Source: Hypomyces perniciosus (lineage: Eukaryota; Ascomycota; Sordariomycetes; Hypocreales; Hypocreaceae). Taken from it: DNA of 64,000 nt. The notes under the pieces were generated by a model. It worked only from the letters and a program-made list of their open reading frames with translations, did not search any database and had not been told where the DNA came from. Each line of letters begins with the position of its first letter. Positions within the stretch are counted from its first letter, which is position 1. The DNA is taken from positions 992,001-1,056,000 of the forward strand of contig SPDT01000004.1 in assembly GCA_008477525.1 (NCBI GenBank), written 5' to 3'. Shown here in pieces: positions 36,420 to 48,322 of the stretch. A program made the translations under genes and the position numbers.

Positions 36420-37463
36420 ATCGTAAATCCCGATTCTCCTGCATCCTACGCAATCTTCTCTCCTGATCTTAAATGGCTAGCGTCTCGATCGCTGAACGAT
36501 GATTTGATCGAAATCTGGAACATCACTTTCGAAACCGTAATAGAGAGTTTCGCTATTATAAAGACCCCATCAACGGAGTGCACATTCTCTCCAGACAGTC
36601 GGCAATTCGCTTTCGCAAACCGGCATTATCTTCGCTTGGAGTCTTTTTCCGTCACGATCTATGAAATTTCTTCAAAAAAGCGCTTATTCAGATTCGAAAA
36701 GAAACAAGATATTAGGTCTATTTGCCAACTTTCCTTTGCTCCAGATGGTAGGTGGATTATATGTATATGGAGTTCTACCGACGCAGGCCTCACGTTCAGC
36801 TACGAAACGACCGTTGATATTTGGGATATTTCCTTTGGTACGTGCACTGATACAATAACATTCGAAGCCAAAATCGTTGGCAACTTGAGTGATTCTCCTC
36901 TTGGAATCCAGTTTCATCCTGACGGTTATGTGATACTCGACTCAATATCACTATCTAGTCGCGCACGAATGATATTAGCAACGAACAAAATTACCACTAT
37001 GGACCCCGAGACTCTGGAACACATTTGTCGACTAGAAGCAAACACACGCTACTTGATAGACGAAACCGATTGGATCATTCATCACGGGGAGAGAATCGTT
37101 TCTCTTCCTTCAAATTATCAGCCTCCGTGGAGATGGAAGACGCATGGGAATGTCGTGTCTATCATTGATAAAACAGGGTGCTTGCTAATAATAATCAGAT
37201 TCTGTTGCGGGACATGTCAAACGAAGCTAACCACCTCACATGGGACATGCAGTTTCTCTTGCAGAGACAGGGACACATACGCAAAGTCAGAGTGGGAAAT
37301 TTTGCGCTTTCACATGAAACCAGGAGATAATGATGCTGTAACTATTATGTCAGATGATTTCATAAAGGATATGGAGAGAAGAGAAAACCCCCCGGGGTTG
37401 TTGGATGCTATTGAGGAAGCCTGGAGAGGATATCGTGTCAAACTCAGTAAAGTCATTCCCTAG
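36420..37463 (+). pseudogene. WD40-repeat C-terminal remnant of a STAND protein
   Basis: An open frame from about 36420, with the first ATG at 36504 giving 319 residues. WD-like units are visible: SPDLKWLASRSLNDDLIEIWNI, FSPDSRQFAFANR, FAPDGRWIICIWSS, VDIWDISFG and FHPDGYVILDS. The spacing matches the degenerate C-terminal WD repeats of fungal NACHT-WD40 proteins. There is no NACHT domain upstream: the frame meets a TAA near 36403. A rare short WD protein is possible, but a truncated STAND gene fits better. Confidence 0.65.
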
Positions 37464-37607
37464 ATCTCTTATTGTTCTGATCAATATTTGAGCTATAATT
37501 TGTAAAGTCTATAATCGCGTAGCTTGTTAAGATCAGTAGCCTGACCAAAAAATCTGCATTTATAGTTCCAAGTTCATTGTTTATTAGAACTATAAAAGAT
37601 GTCTATT

Positions 37608-37958
37608 TTAACGGTACGGCATCTCACCCATGCCGGCATTGCTATAGCCGCCATCTCGCCAAGGTTCCCCGCCTCCAGATCTCTCATATCTTGCATCTGA
37701 AGAGGTCTGGTGATATCCCTCCTGCAGTAGTTGACCGTATGCCCCTTGTCCATACATATGGCCACCCTCATCTGCGCCGGGTTGTCCCGCACCTCCTGGA
37801 CCGTCCACACGAACATTCCTCTCCCGCCCGTCCCATCCCTGTCTTTCATGAGAGGGGGAACTGTAATCATATGCTGGAGATATGCCTGACTCCTGGCGAG
37901 GCCCCTGAGGAGGTGGTAGCTGCTGTCCATATGCTTCACGCCCCCGCCTGATCTCTTG
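37608..37958 (-). pseudogene. In-frame Gly/Gln/Pro-rich extension beyond the AAA+ ATPase stop
   Basis: Directly after the TAA at 37959-37961 the frame continues with QEIRRGREAYGQQLPPPQG, AYDYSSPSHERQGWDG, GGHMYGQGAYGQ and GGYSNAGMGEMPYR. This has the same low-complexity style as the preceding GGRSGPGGPFSQPTGSPRY. It looks like the original C-terminal tail, cut by a CAA to TAA change or reached by readthrough. Confidence 0.6.
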
Positions 37959-40900
37959 TTAATAGTAGACATTGCTAGGCGGTTCACGATATACTTCCTG
38001 TGACGCAACATATCTCGGGGATCCTGTCGGTTGCGAAAATGGTCCTCCAGGCCCTGACCGGCCGCCTGGGTATTGAGGTGACGCTCCAGAGAGATGAGAA
38101 GCTTCGTGATACCGATAGAGCCCGGCCTTCATCTCATTCCGCACACCATCCTTCTGAGCCATCGCACTATCTGTACCCTTCTTCGTCTGGGCCATATAAT
38201 CATCGAATTCTCGTGTCGCCTGCGCAACGACGTCGAACTGTGCCGCGTCGAGGATACCTGGCTTGCTGCCCACAATGCTTGGCGTCTTGTTTGACGTCTT
38301 GCTGTCCAGAAGGTCATAGTGCGCGAGTGAGGCGCCAACCTGGAAGGCATTCTTGATTTGTCGTCCGTTCCAGCGGCCAACCTCATTCAAGGTGGTATTG
38401 AAGTGACGCTTACACCACTCGAGTATGCCGGGGCCGTCTACAGCCAATCCAGGTTCCCCATTTTTCTTGTTGGCAGCCTCAATTTCTTTGATTCGAGTTA
38501 TATTGAGCTCAAAAATCCGTTTGTACTGGTTGAAGTCTAATGGCGGATAATAGAGGCTCACGTGAATGCGCGATTTGAAGGCTTCATCAATGATGCCGAC
38601 ACGATTGGTGGTGAGGAACAGAATGCCGCTGTAGTATTCAAGAATCCTAAGGAAAACTAGTATAAGAAGGTCAGTTTTGTAGATAAGAGGTGAAATCTTG
38701 AAAGGGAGGTTCAAATACCAGTGACCAATGCATTTCTCTGCAGGTCTGTAGGAGTTCTTTTGGTGAAGAAGATATCTGCTTCATCCAGAAGGAGAATGCA
38801 GTCCCACAGGTTGGCGAGGCGGAATATACGGCTCAGGTTCTTCTCTAAGTCTCCCGGATCGAACCCGAGGTCTCCGCAAGTGATAGCGAAGAGGGGCTTA
38901 TTGTTCTCTTCAGCAACTGCTTCGGCTGTTGCTGTCTTGCCGACACCAGGCACACCGTGAAGAAGGAAAACAAGCCCTGTTCCCTTTCCCTTGATGAAAT
39001 CCTGATATTTAATCTCCTGGCCCTCGTGAAGCCGCTTTTTCTTCCCGAAGTGTTCCTGTACTAACGACCGCACCAGCAGTTTGTGGTTGTCGTTGATGCT
39101 CAGCTTGGCGAAGACTTCAGACGCCGACTCGATAACCCTTAAGCAGCTGATGTTGACATGAATAAACTTGCGCTGCGTCAATGAATACACCACCAGCCGT
39201 TTTGGCAAAATGGCGAGAGAGTCTCCAGAGACAGCCATATCCTCCCCTCTTCTTCTCGCAGAGAGGAATTCATCGTTATGGATGAACTCGATGCGTTTCG
39301 CGATTCTGGCCCTATCAGACTGAACTAGTTCAAGGTGCCTACCCTTACGCTTGTAACGACCGATTTCCCACAATAATGTATCGCTATGACCAACTTCAGG
39401 GTTTTGGAATTCGGGTTTCCATGATGTGATAGTTCGATATGCCTCGGCAAAATCAGCGATGACCTGACCCTCAATATGTTCTGGATATTTGTCGACATCG
39501 TCAAGTGGCACGCCGGTCGTGCCACATGTAAGAGTCCAGCCGCTGTAGTAGAGATGCTTCTTCTCGATGTACCTTTTAAAGTTTTCGCCGCTGGTTTTTT
39601 GGGCACGTAGGAATGCATTCGCGTCATTGGCAAAATTTATGGGGTACACAGGTAGCGATCTGATATCTCTCTCACCATCAAACTTGGAGATATGGAACTG
39701 GTGCTGAACCGGAAGATATGACTCGCCATTGTAATCAATGTAGTAGCAACAAATCTTTGCTGTTGCCTCGTCGTCTCCGATTTCATATCTCCTGGTACTG
39801 CCTATGCGGTCGCGATATCTGCGTGGTAAACCCCCGCTATCGCTGTCATCGTCGCGGGTCCAGTGATTCGTTGGTGGGGAGAGAATTATTGGCGTGATGA
39901 TTGAGTGCACCCTCCAGCAATTTTGGTAGGATGCTTGCAAAGTCTGAATGTTTACAGTTGACCCGTAGTCTTTCGATCTCTTTTTCTGATCCGGAACGGG
40001 GGAATAGACTAGTTCACCCTCCCGAAACAGGTACCAGAGGTCAGTGAACAGCACCTTGCGAGACCCCACATCTGGTCCGCGGAACATGTTGTAGAGAGGC
40101 ATGACCTTTTCCTCCATGAACTTGACATAGACTCGCATGTGCAATAGGGAATGTCTACTGTTCAAAAGGTCCTCGTCATCTGTAGCTGTCGTCTCTTCAA
40201 ACTTGCTCTCTTCCTGGTTGGTGATTTGAAGAGTTGAATCGAGTTCTCCCCATTTCTTCTCAAGTTGCTCTAGTGCCTTCTTCATATGCGGCTGGAAGTG
40301 TATGAGAAACTTGAAAGGTCGGCGAAAGATGTGTGGGTCCCAGAGGCTCAAGGAGATATGATTGGCTGCTTGGAAGAAATGTTGCAGAATGCACGGGGAA
40401 TGGATTCGAATTCGATGAAGCACGTTCATATCCACATCTGATTGGACCGGCTCTTGTTGGTCGCTAGTTTCTTGGAGCTCGGAATCGTTCCCACGCTTGA
40501 CTTTTTGCTTTTCGAGATCAGCCTTTAAACTAACACCACCGCATAATATCTGGACGATCGGTAGTGTGTCCTCCTGGTGGAAGAAGGTGTTGAATTGTTC
40601 GACATTCGCGACTCGGACTGTGGGCACCAAATGCTCAAGTCGGTGGGGCAGTGATATGTATTCCTGCTCAACAGAAACATTTTCTTCTTCGTATTCGATC
40701 CGATATTCTCTCTTAGGTGTAAAGAGGTTGTTGAAGTCCTCAAGTTGCCTTTGTGCAGTTTCGGATTTGATATCATCAGCCTCAGGGTTCTCCGTCTGCT
40801 GTCCTGCGTCTACCTACAGGCATGTTAGTATTCAGTCGCTCGTATAACAAACAGATGGCTTGCATTGATAGAATCTCCAATAGCATTTACGCCTGGTACA

Positions 40901-41049
40901 GTTCGCGCGTTCGCTCCATCTAGCGTCCCAACCTCCGGTCCAACCTTGTGTTGCTGTGGCGAACTGTTAAGCGAGTTATCTACCGCCGTGTCTCTGGTGT
41001 TCATTGGCACCGTCGGTTGGGATGATATAGCAGCTACAACGGTCGACAT
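37959..41049 (-). CDS. AAA+ ATPase with DUF7025-type N-terminal region (983 aa to first stop)
   Basis: ATPase of unknown process. Exons: 41049-40891, 40813-38719, 38656-37959. The long N-terminal half (FKFLIHFQPHMKKALEQLEKKW, LFREGELVYSP) matches the fungal DUF7025 region that precedes AAA domains. The ATPase core has Walker A LLHGVPGVGKTATAEAVAEE, Walker B CILLLDEADIFF, sensor 1 LFLTTNR and the arginine-finger region DEAFKSRIHVSLYYPPL. The annotated end is a TAA at 37959-37961, but the same frame stays open for 116 further codons rich in Gly, Gln, Tyr and Pro down to a TAA at 37608. It is divergent from the STAND-like gene across an 827-bp promoter. Confidence 0.87.
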
Positions 41050-41876
41050 ATTCCCGATTGAAGGTGTAGCAGATCAAAATTCGAGGCTGTAGAAAGGCGT
41101 ACGCGGCTAGCGACGAGCTTCCAGAGCAGTGATAAAAAGTTGGGAACGAGGCGATACGAAAGAGCACCGGTAATGAACGACGACTCCAACAAGAATCTTA
41201 TGAGGGGACAGTTCGGAAAGGTTGGGCGCTTAAGCATCCCCTCCGAGTCGATTTTCGTCATATCAACATAGTTCGAGCCAAGGCTTTCTTGGGCACGGTT
41301 TCGACCACATTGTACAAGATGCAATACAACAGGCAGCCAGTGGTCCTGCAATCAAGGACTCTCGTGTATCATCCTGATTGGCAGAGATAGCCTGATTTCG
41401 GTAGGTGGGCTCAAAATATAGTGACCCCCGCTCCGAGACTACATACGGCTCACCCCCCTCCCATGCAAGCAATCCCGTCGACGAATGATTTCAAGTCTTC
41501 GGTGGGAAAAGAAAAAGCTCTATCCAATACATGGGCGACACGATCCCCGCGAAGTCCAGTGGCTTAAATCAGAGTTGAAGTGTGGAGAAATATTACATCG
41601 ATACGAGCAATCCCGTTGACGAATGCTTTCAAGTTTTCGGTGAGAGGAACTGCTCTTTATCCAATAGTACACGGGTGGCACGACCCCCGTGAAGTTCAGT
41701 CGCCTCAATGAAGAAAAAGTACTCAGTGCGGAGAAAATGTATTTTGGACTGCCTGTTCGTTGAATTCTGGCGCAGTTTGAGCCTCAATTGCAATCCAACC
41801 GTCACCCCTCCGCAGACTGCTTTCGCCTCTCGATTTCTGTAAATTACTCAAATTTGACACCCCTTAAGTAGTCAAT
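41050..41876. promoter_or_regulatory. Divergent promoter of the AAA+ ATPase and STAND-like genes
   Basis: 827 bp between opposite starts, without a supported gene. It contains the 138-bp-period duplication listed separately. Confidence 0.45.
41468..41740. repeat. Diverged tandem duplication, 138-bp period
   Basis: Copy 1 starts at 41468 (AGCAATCCCGTCGACGAATG) and copy 2 at 41606 (AGCAATCCCGTTGACGAATG). Both continue with TTTCAAG-TTTCGGTG, CCAATA, CACGA and GTGGAGAAA-like blocks in the same order. Differences are mostly transitions. It sits in the shared promoter. Confidence 0.75.
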
Positions 41877-44116
41877 ATGCTACCAGAAATTCCAAGGGAC
41901 ATGGGTGAAATGGATCATTCAGAGCCGCCTCTGAGGGTGTCGTTCATCAAGTGCGAAGGGCCTCGATTACATCGCGCCTTTTCGGTTCCTGCGGACTATG
42001 ACCGCAAAAGCGACAGATTTATAGCCCCACGTGAGTTTAGATAGACAGTTTTTGGATTGGCCACCAAATAATCACATCTCAGGAATCCATCTCAGCAAGC
42101 CGGGCAGTCAATTACCAGTTGATCTAAGAGACTTGCAAGCCGCTATCCTCGAGTTTCAGGAGTCGTTCCCCCACAGTACGCTGAAGCTTGATGCTGAGAA
42201 ATGCACCTGGGAAGATGTGTTTGCAAAGCTCCAGGAGACGAATGCCAGCTACAACGCCACAGACGAAAGCGGAATTGGATACCTTGGTAGGATATGGCGA
42301 AAGGCAGGAAAGAACGCAGACACAGTTGACCCATGGTTGGACTTCATCCCTGATGAGTACGGTCTGAACTTTGTACGAGCGGGTATAGTGGTTATCTTGC
42401 AGGTGAGTCAACTCGCTACTGGCCCAATACCTTGCGTTAGGGCTGAGGGGAGAAACAGCTTGCTAAACGGACGGTGGAACATCGCGAGAGGGTGCAAGAA
42501 GCCACCGTCCAGGTTATCGACGCCGTCACTAGGGCAATATCGAAGCGGAAGATACTCAGCGGGGAAGATTCTCTGAAGGATTGTATACACAAACTGTATA
42601 TGTCGGTGCTAAGAGCAGTCACATCTATCATCCAGTATCTTCTCAGGAAAATTGAGAAATCCAATCTGTCGAAGAAATGTAGGTTCCCTGCGTCTATCCT
42701 TTCTAAAAGAACCTGACCCTCAATTCTGCTAGTCATCAGCACCTTTAATCGTGACAAAGGCAATGATCTGGAGTCAAAGAATTCGAAGCCGTCACTGGAA
42801 CAAATTGACTGCATGGTTAAGAGCGTCCAAGGCCATGCCGACAAGTTCACAAGACTATACATGGAGCTGATGGATGAGATGTTCGTCCATGGATACTCTC
42901 TGCAACTCGAATCCCGAGAGTCACTACGCCAACTAGGAGTAGATACGTATCGCAACACCATGATTAGCACCCAGATCCGAGACTTCGTGAACCATCTCCC
43001 AGTGATAAAACAGCAAAATCAGATAATAAAAAACGACTTCAACCAGCTCCGCGATGATGTGAAAGCTGAATTCCAAGCGCGAGAGGAAAAGTTTAAGGAG
43101 TGGGCAAAAGATGAATGGGCTCGAGATCTCATGAACTTCGTCAACGAGTTATTTCGGAGCCAAGAGAAGAGGTTTGAGCAGGGTAAGTTTCTCTTTTCAT
43201 AAAAAGCATAAATGACATACAATGCTTATTCCAATCTAATTCAATAATAGAACTACAGCGCGTCAGGCTCATGATTCCTCCTGCTCTGGGGATACAAAGA
43301 TCTCAAACTCCCGCTCCCAGGCCCGCCCTTCTAGTATCTCCTCGGGAGCTGATCGACATGTTGCAAATTCCCATCTCCGCCCCGAATGACGATCTAGACA
43401 TTATCATGATGGAAAAATCTTGGTTTAAGGAGCACACTCTGGCAGTGGCGGAAGCCCTATTCGAGACACGTCTTTTCTGCCAGTGGTTCGCTGTCCAAAG
43501 CTCTGGCATTTTACTCGCTGACGGTTACGATGAAGACCACGCGACAGACGCGATATCTTCTATGTCATTCGTTTGCCTCAGTCTGATCGGCAACATCATT
43601 AGCGCACGCAGAGACCGCGAGGTTGTCGTTTACTTTTTCTGCGGCCTTCACTGCGATCCAAACGAAGGACCTAGGTTCATGATTCGGTCTCTTATTATGC
43701 AATTACTGCTTGCTCTACAATTACGCCGCTGCCTAAACCTTAGCTTCATCGACAACATAGCCTACCTCCAAGATCTACAACACTATTACCCCCAGGCTTT
43801 GGTCTTCATCCTCCAGGGGTTGGTTCAGCTATTCCCAGCCGAAACAACCGTTTATTGTGTGATTGATGGCGTGGACTGGTTTGAGAGGGATTTCCCTGGC
43901 GTCTTCAAGGAGGATATGCTGTATTTCTCTCGCGCATTACGAGATCTTGCAAGACCCCGACCATACAGTCAGCACTACGACTTGATGGGAGACTACCCTG
44001 CTTATCAAGTGCGGTGCAGATTCAAGGTACTTCTTACGAGCGCCAACGGGACAGACTCGTGCTGGGAACAAATTATTCATCCATTGAATCGCGTTTCTCT
44101 TGGTTCTACATTCTAA
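41877..44116 (+). CDS. STAND-like/NACHT-related fungal protein without a recognisable P-loop (669 aa)
   Basis: Exons: 41877-42030, 42083-42402, 42459-42678, 42733-43182, 43251-44116; all junctions are in frame. The N-terminal region is helical with a coiled-coil stretch around residues 290-370 (IKQQNQIIKNDFNQLRDDVKAEFQAREEKFKEW). The C-terminal part resembles the ATPase core of fungal STAND proteins: W-F-A-V-Q-S-S-G-I-L-L-A-D-G where a nucleotide loop might be expected, then VYFFCGLH...RFMIRSLIMQLL, and VYCVIDGVDWFER in the Walker-B position. No GxxxxGK[ST] is present. It ends without WD, ankyrin or TPR repeats. Possible roles in non-self recognition are inference. Confidence 0.7.
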
Positions 44117-44972
44117 AGATACATCACTTGTCATCACCCAGTGGAAGAAGATTGACTTCACTATTTTGTAGAATTAGCCGGGGTCTACGAAGTACTACCT
44201 GATAGACATAAACAAGCATCCCTTTTTCTCCTTCTATTTCTCGTGACCACATGGCTATAAATTGAGTACACCCTGTATCAATGAAAACATGCGAATAATC
44301 CCTTTACCATAGAGATCCACTTGTTCGCTTGGTTATCCTATCAGCCGTATGGATATGTGTGCAGCTGTGTGGCGCATATACCGTAAGTCTCGCCAGTGGG
44401 GTGTGTTATATCCCACATGTCAAATTTTACATTTAAAAGACCTTCAAATAACCCTACAATTACGAAATACTTCCTACTTCCATTATGAGCAAAAAATAAA
44501 AGGTCAATTTACCACCTGTGAAGCTTCGTTATTGTATGTACTTCGTACTTCGTAGGCTTTATGAAATAGGCTGATAGAACTAGATCCCTGTCACCTGAGA
44601 ATTTATAATACGAACTGCAACACTGCTCACAATTACTGGAGGCAATAGAGGCGAATTGTCATCTATGGACTCCACTGTTAATAGTTTTACGAAAAAAGAC
44701 GACAGGCAAATAGATACTAAGTAGATGTATTTGGACGACGTGTTATGAACGTGATTATTACTACATGTACAAAACAGTATGATGTGTGTGGCTGTGTGTG
44801 GCTTGACAGGCACGGCGCCACATTACGTCACCAGACCGCACGCGAATGGTCACGGAGCTTCTTGACCTCCGACAAGCTCCCATGTCTTTAGTCGCCTGCA
44901 CCAACTTCAACTTGCGCAAAAACTTCAATACTCTCGCTCACCACCAGCGCAGAGAGACATGAAGGAAGCGCC
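44117..44972. other. Intergenic, promoter of the OSCA/CSC1 gene
   Basis: No gene recognised. An upstream ATG at 44959 opens a short frame overlapping the true start at 44973 out of frame (stop near 45043), a possible upstream ORF. Confidence 0.4.
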
Positions 44973-47760
44973 ATGTTTGGAGACAATCGTACCGACAAGT
45001 GCGAGCCAAAGGACTACAGCAAGCCTCCCTCTAAAAGCGTGAGGGACCTTGAAGTCCAGCTCGTCCTATCCTTGATCCTGGGCATTTCTGCTCTCATCGC
45101 CTTCTGCGTATGCTCAACTCTCCAGCAATTCTCGCGCTATACTGACCAGAGGCCCATTAAACATGTTTACAGATACTTCGTCCGCGATGGCCTACTCTTT
45201 ACGCTGCGCGCAAGCGGCGCCTCGATCCGAATATCGGTCTCCCTACGCTGACCGACTCGTTCTTTGGATGGATTCCACAATTGTATAGGATTACTGAGGA
45301 GCAGATCCTGGCATCTGCTGGACTCGATGCCTTTGTCGTATGTTTGAAGGATCGTTTGTGGAATTAGTGTTGGGCTAATCCTCGCAGTTCTTGACATTTT
45401 TTAAGATGGCGATCCGACTCTTTGCCACCATGGCCTTCTTCGCCGTTGTGGTCCTATGGCCGATCAACTACAGCTACCTCAACTTCCAGTGGCTGCTGGG
45501 CGACAACAATACGGCTGGAAACAACTTTGAGATGTGGGGTGCCTCGTACGGACCTGTCCATTTACCCCTTAACGGCGTCGTCGATCTGAACATGCTCAAG
45601 GACGGGCCTGAAAAGGATAAGAGCATGGAAAAGAAGTACTTGTGGGCATACGTCGTCTTTACATATTTCTTTGTCGCTTTGACGCTACACACCATTAATT
45701 TGGAGACGTTTCGCATCATTGGATATAGACAAGATTACCTGGGGTCGCAGTCTACCGTTACAGATCGAACGTTTCGCCTGACAGGCATTCCAGCCGCGTT
45801 TCGTTCAGAAGCTCGCATAAGAACTGTGATTGAGAAGTTGAATATTGGCAAGGTGGATGCAGTATTTGTGTGTCGTGACTGGAAGAGGCTTGACGAGCTT
45901 GTGGAGGAGAGAGATCAAATTCTCCAGAAACTGGAGGTATCCTGGGCCAAATTTTTGAATCGTCAACGAGTAGCTTCTGATCACGATCCATCCATCGAAA
46001 ACAGTCAAAATGGTTCGCATATTGTCGATTCGGAAGGGCTAGCGAGAGACGAAGAATCTGGCGAAGACTGGAGACTTCTTGGAAGCAGCTCGTATCAGCC
46101 ACACATTGCAGAAGGCCAGCGGTCACAAATCAGTCTTCGATACGGCATCTTTGGCCTTCGAAATCGCAGAGTTGATGCCATAGACTATTATGAAGAGAAG
46201 CTCCGGAGGATTGACGAAAAGGTCCACGAAGCGAGAAAAGGGGAGTATATTCCTACCGACATGGTTCTTGTCACGATGGACTCTGTTGCGTCCTGTCAGA
46301 TGGTCATCCAAGCCCGTATAGATCCTCGACCTGGACGATTTTTGACCAAGACCGCGCCATCACCATCCGATCTTGTATGGAAGAATACATACGAACCTCG
46401 CGGAGTACGCCGACTCAAGGCTTGGATCATTACTCTCTTTATAACCATCCTTACACTTGTCTGGATCTTCCCCACGGCGTTTCTAGCATCCTGGCTTAGC
46501 ATTTGCACGATTCAAAAAGTCGTCCCAGCCTTCTCTGATTGGCTTAGAGACCATTCCATTATTCATTCACTGTTTCAGAACGGTCTTCCCACCTTGGTGG
46601 TTTCTTTACTCAACGTCGCTGTGCCATATCTGTATGACTGGCTCTCCAATCACCAAGGCATGATATCACATGGCGACGTTGAGCTTTCGCTCATCTCAAA
46701 GAACTTCTTCTTCACCTTTTTTAATACCTTTTTTGTCTTTGCGGTATCGAGAACGGGATTCGACTTTTATAGCGTTCTCCAGGAATTGCTCAAAGACACC
46801 AGCAAGATACCCGCGGCTATTGCCGCTGATGTGGAAGATTTGTCCATCTTTTACATCAACTTCATCATGCTACAAGGCATTGGTCTGATGCCTTTTAGAA
46901 TTTTGGAGGTTGGCAGCGTGTTTCTCTTTCCCATCTCCCGATTGAGGGCGAAGACGCCGAGGGATTTTGCCGCACTTCGCAAGCCTCCAGTGTTCCAGTA
47001 CGGCTTTTACTTACCGACATCATTACTCGTTTTCAACCTCTGCCTTATTTACAGTGTTCTTAAATGGGGGTTCGCGATCCTCTTGTTCGGCACGGTGTAC
47101 TTTTCCCTCGGCTACTTGACATTCAAGTACATGGTCCTCTACGCGATGGACCAGCCCCAGCACGCAACTGGGCGCGCTTGGCAAATGATTTGCTACCGCA
47201 TCGTCATTGGGCTTATAGTATTTGAGGTCGTCATGGTTGGAAAGATCGCGTCTCTTGCCGCCTTTGTGCAATCAGTGGTGATTCTGCCACTCATCCCATT
47301 CACGATATGGTATAGCTATTACTTCAAGAGAAGGTTTGAGGGGCTGATGAAGTATATCGCGTTGCGGGCTATAAAGCCCGAAGTTGACTCACATGAAGAG
47401 GCCATTGATGACGGATTCGACGACGAGGATAACGGCAGTCCTGGACGATCGCGATCAAGAGCACTGTTACGTAGGGGGAGCACCCTCGACGAGCTCAGGG
47501 AGAAGGGGCTGGCGTTTGTAAACCCAAGTCTCATCGCCCCGTAAGTCACTCTACCAGGCCTTGATGCGTTAATATTGTTAACACTCTCTCCCAGTCTACA
47601 GCAACCTTGGATCTACCGAGATCCTCCCGAAGTATCGAGCGCAGAGGATTCAGAAGCAGATGACCAGCAACCCACCCTAATTTTGCCAAATGTGGACAGC
47701 TCCTTGGGAATCGGGGATGCTAATGTATGGATAGACTCGAGGCGAAGGGATTTGAGGTAA
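44973..47760 (+). CDS. OSCA/CSC1/TMEM63-family cation channel (872 aa)
   Basis: Polytopic membrane protein of the calcium-permeable, osmo- or mechanosensitive channel family (RSN1/CSC1-like in fungi). Exons: 44973-45107, 45173-45337, 45388-47540, 47595-47760. The order is: N-terminal TM helix (VQLVLSLILGISALIAFC), the LRPRWPTLYAARKR hinge, [34 protein letters not shown], two more helices and the cytosolic domain with TFRLTGIPAAFRSEARIRTVIEKL. The channel region begins LVWKNTYEPRGVRRLKAWIITLFITILTLVWIFPTAFLAS, followed by about eight helices. The last exon gives an acidic C-terminal tail. Complete and unremarkable. Confidence 0.92.
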
Positions 47761-48322
47761 TACGATCGAAGCAACTTCAGTTTAGAATGCATAGTTGATG
47801 GCGCTTGGGTATGTGATATGTCCATTATGGTTGGGGACATTAATGACGTTCAAATTGTGTTATCATGTTATTATAATGACTTTTTATTCATCAGCGTTCA
47901 CTTATTACACGTTTGTTGATATTCCAGCTCATGCTTCGCGATGTTTTAGCTCGGGGCAAGAACGACATCATTCATACATGGTCAAATGCTTACACTTTAC
48001 CCTTCTTGTTCGCTTCCGCGAGTCTCATGGAGAGGCAGGAAGACTCGACTTGACACAATTTTTGAGAGGCAGTGACGGCACAGTCTTGTGGAGCTGTTCC
48101 CATTGATATATCATCATACTTGTGTGGTGATGTTTATTTCTTCTCGGTCCACACAAGCCATCCTATAACCCAAACGCATTACTTTCATTCTCTCAAGCCT
48201 CCGCTACGGAGGCTGCCTGAAAGACGTCCTCGCAAATCTTTGTCTCGAGGGGCGTTGCGGGAACTCGGTCGACTCGATCGAGGACGGCTTCGCAGCGGCC
48301 CGCAAACAGGTCTGCTAAGACC
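47761..48322. other. Intergenic, promoter of the F-box gene
   Basis: 562 bp, no supported gene. Confidence 0.4.

Noticed and set aside
37945..37966. A mini-intron removing the TAA of the AAA+ ATPase gene
   Set aside because: The only GT..AG interval spanning it is about 16 bp, far below the size of a spliceosomal intron.
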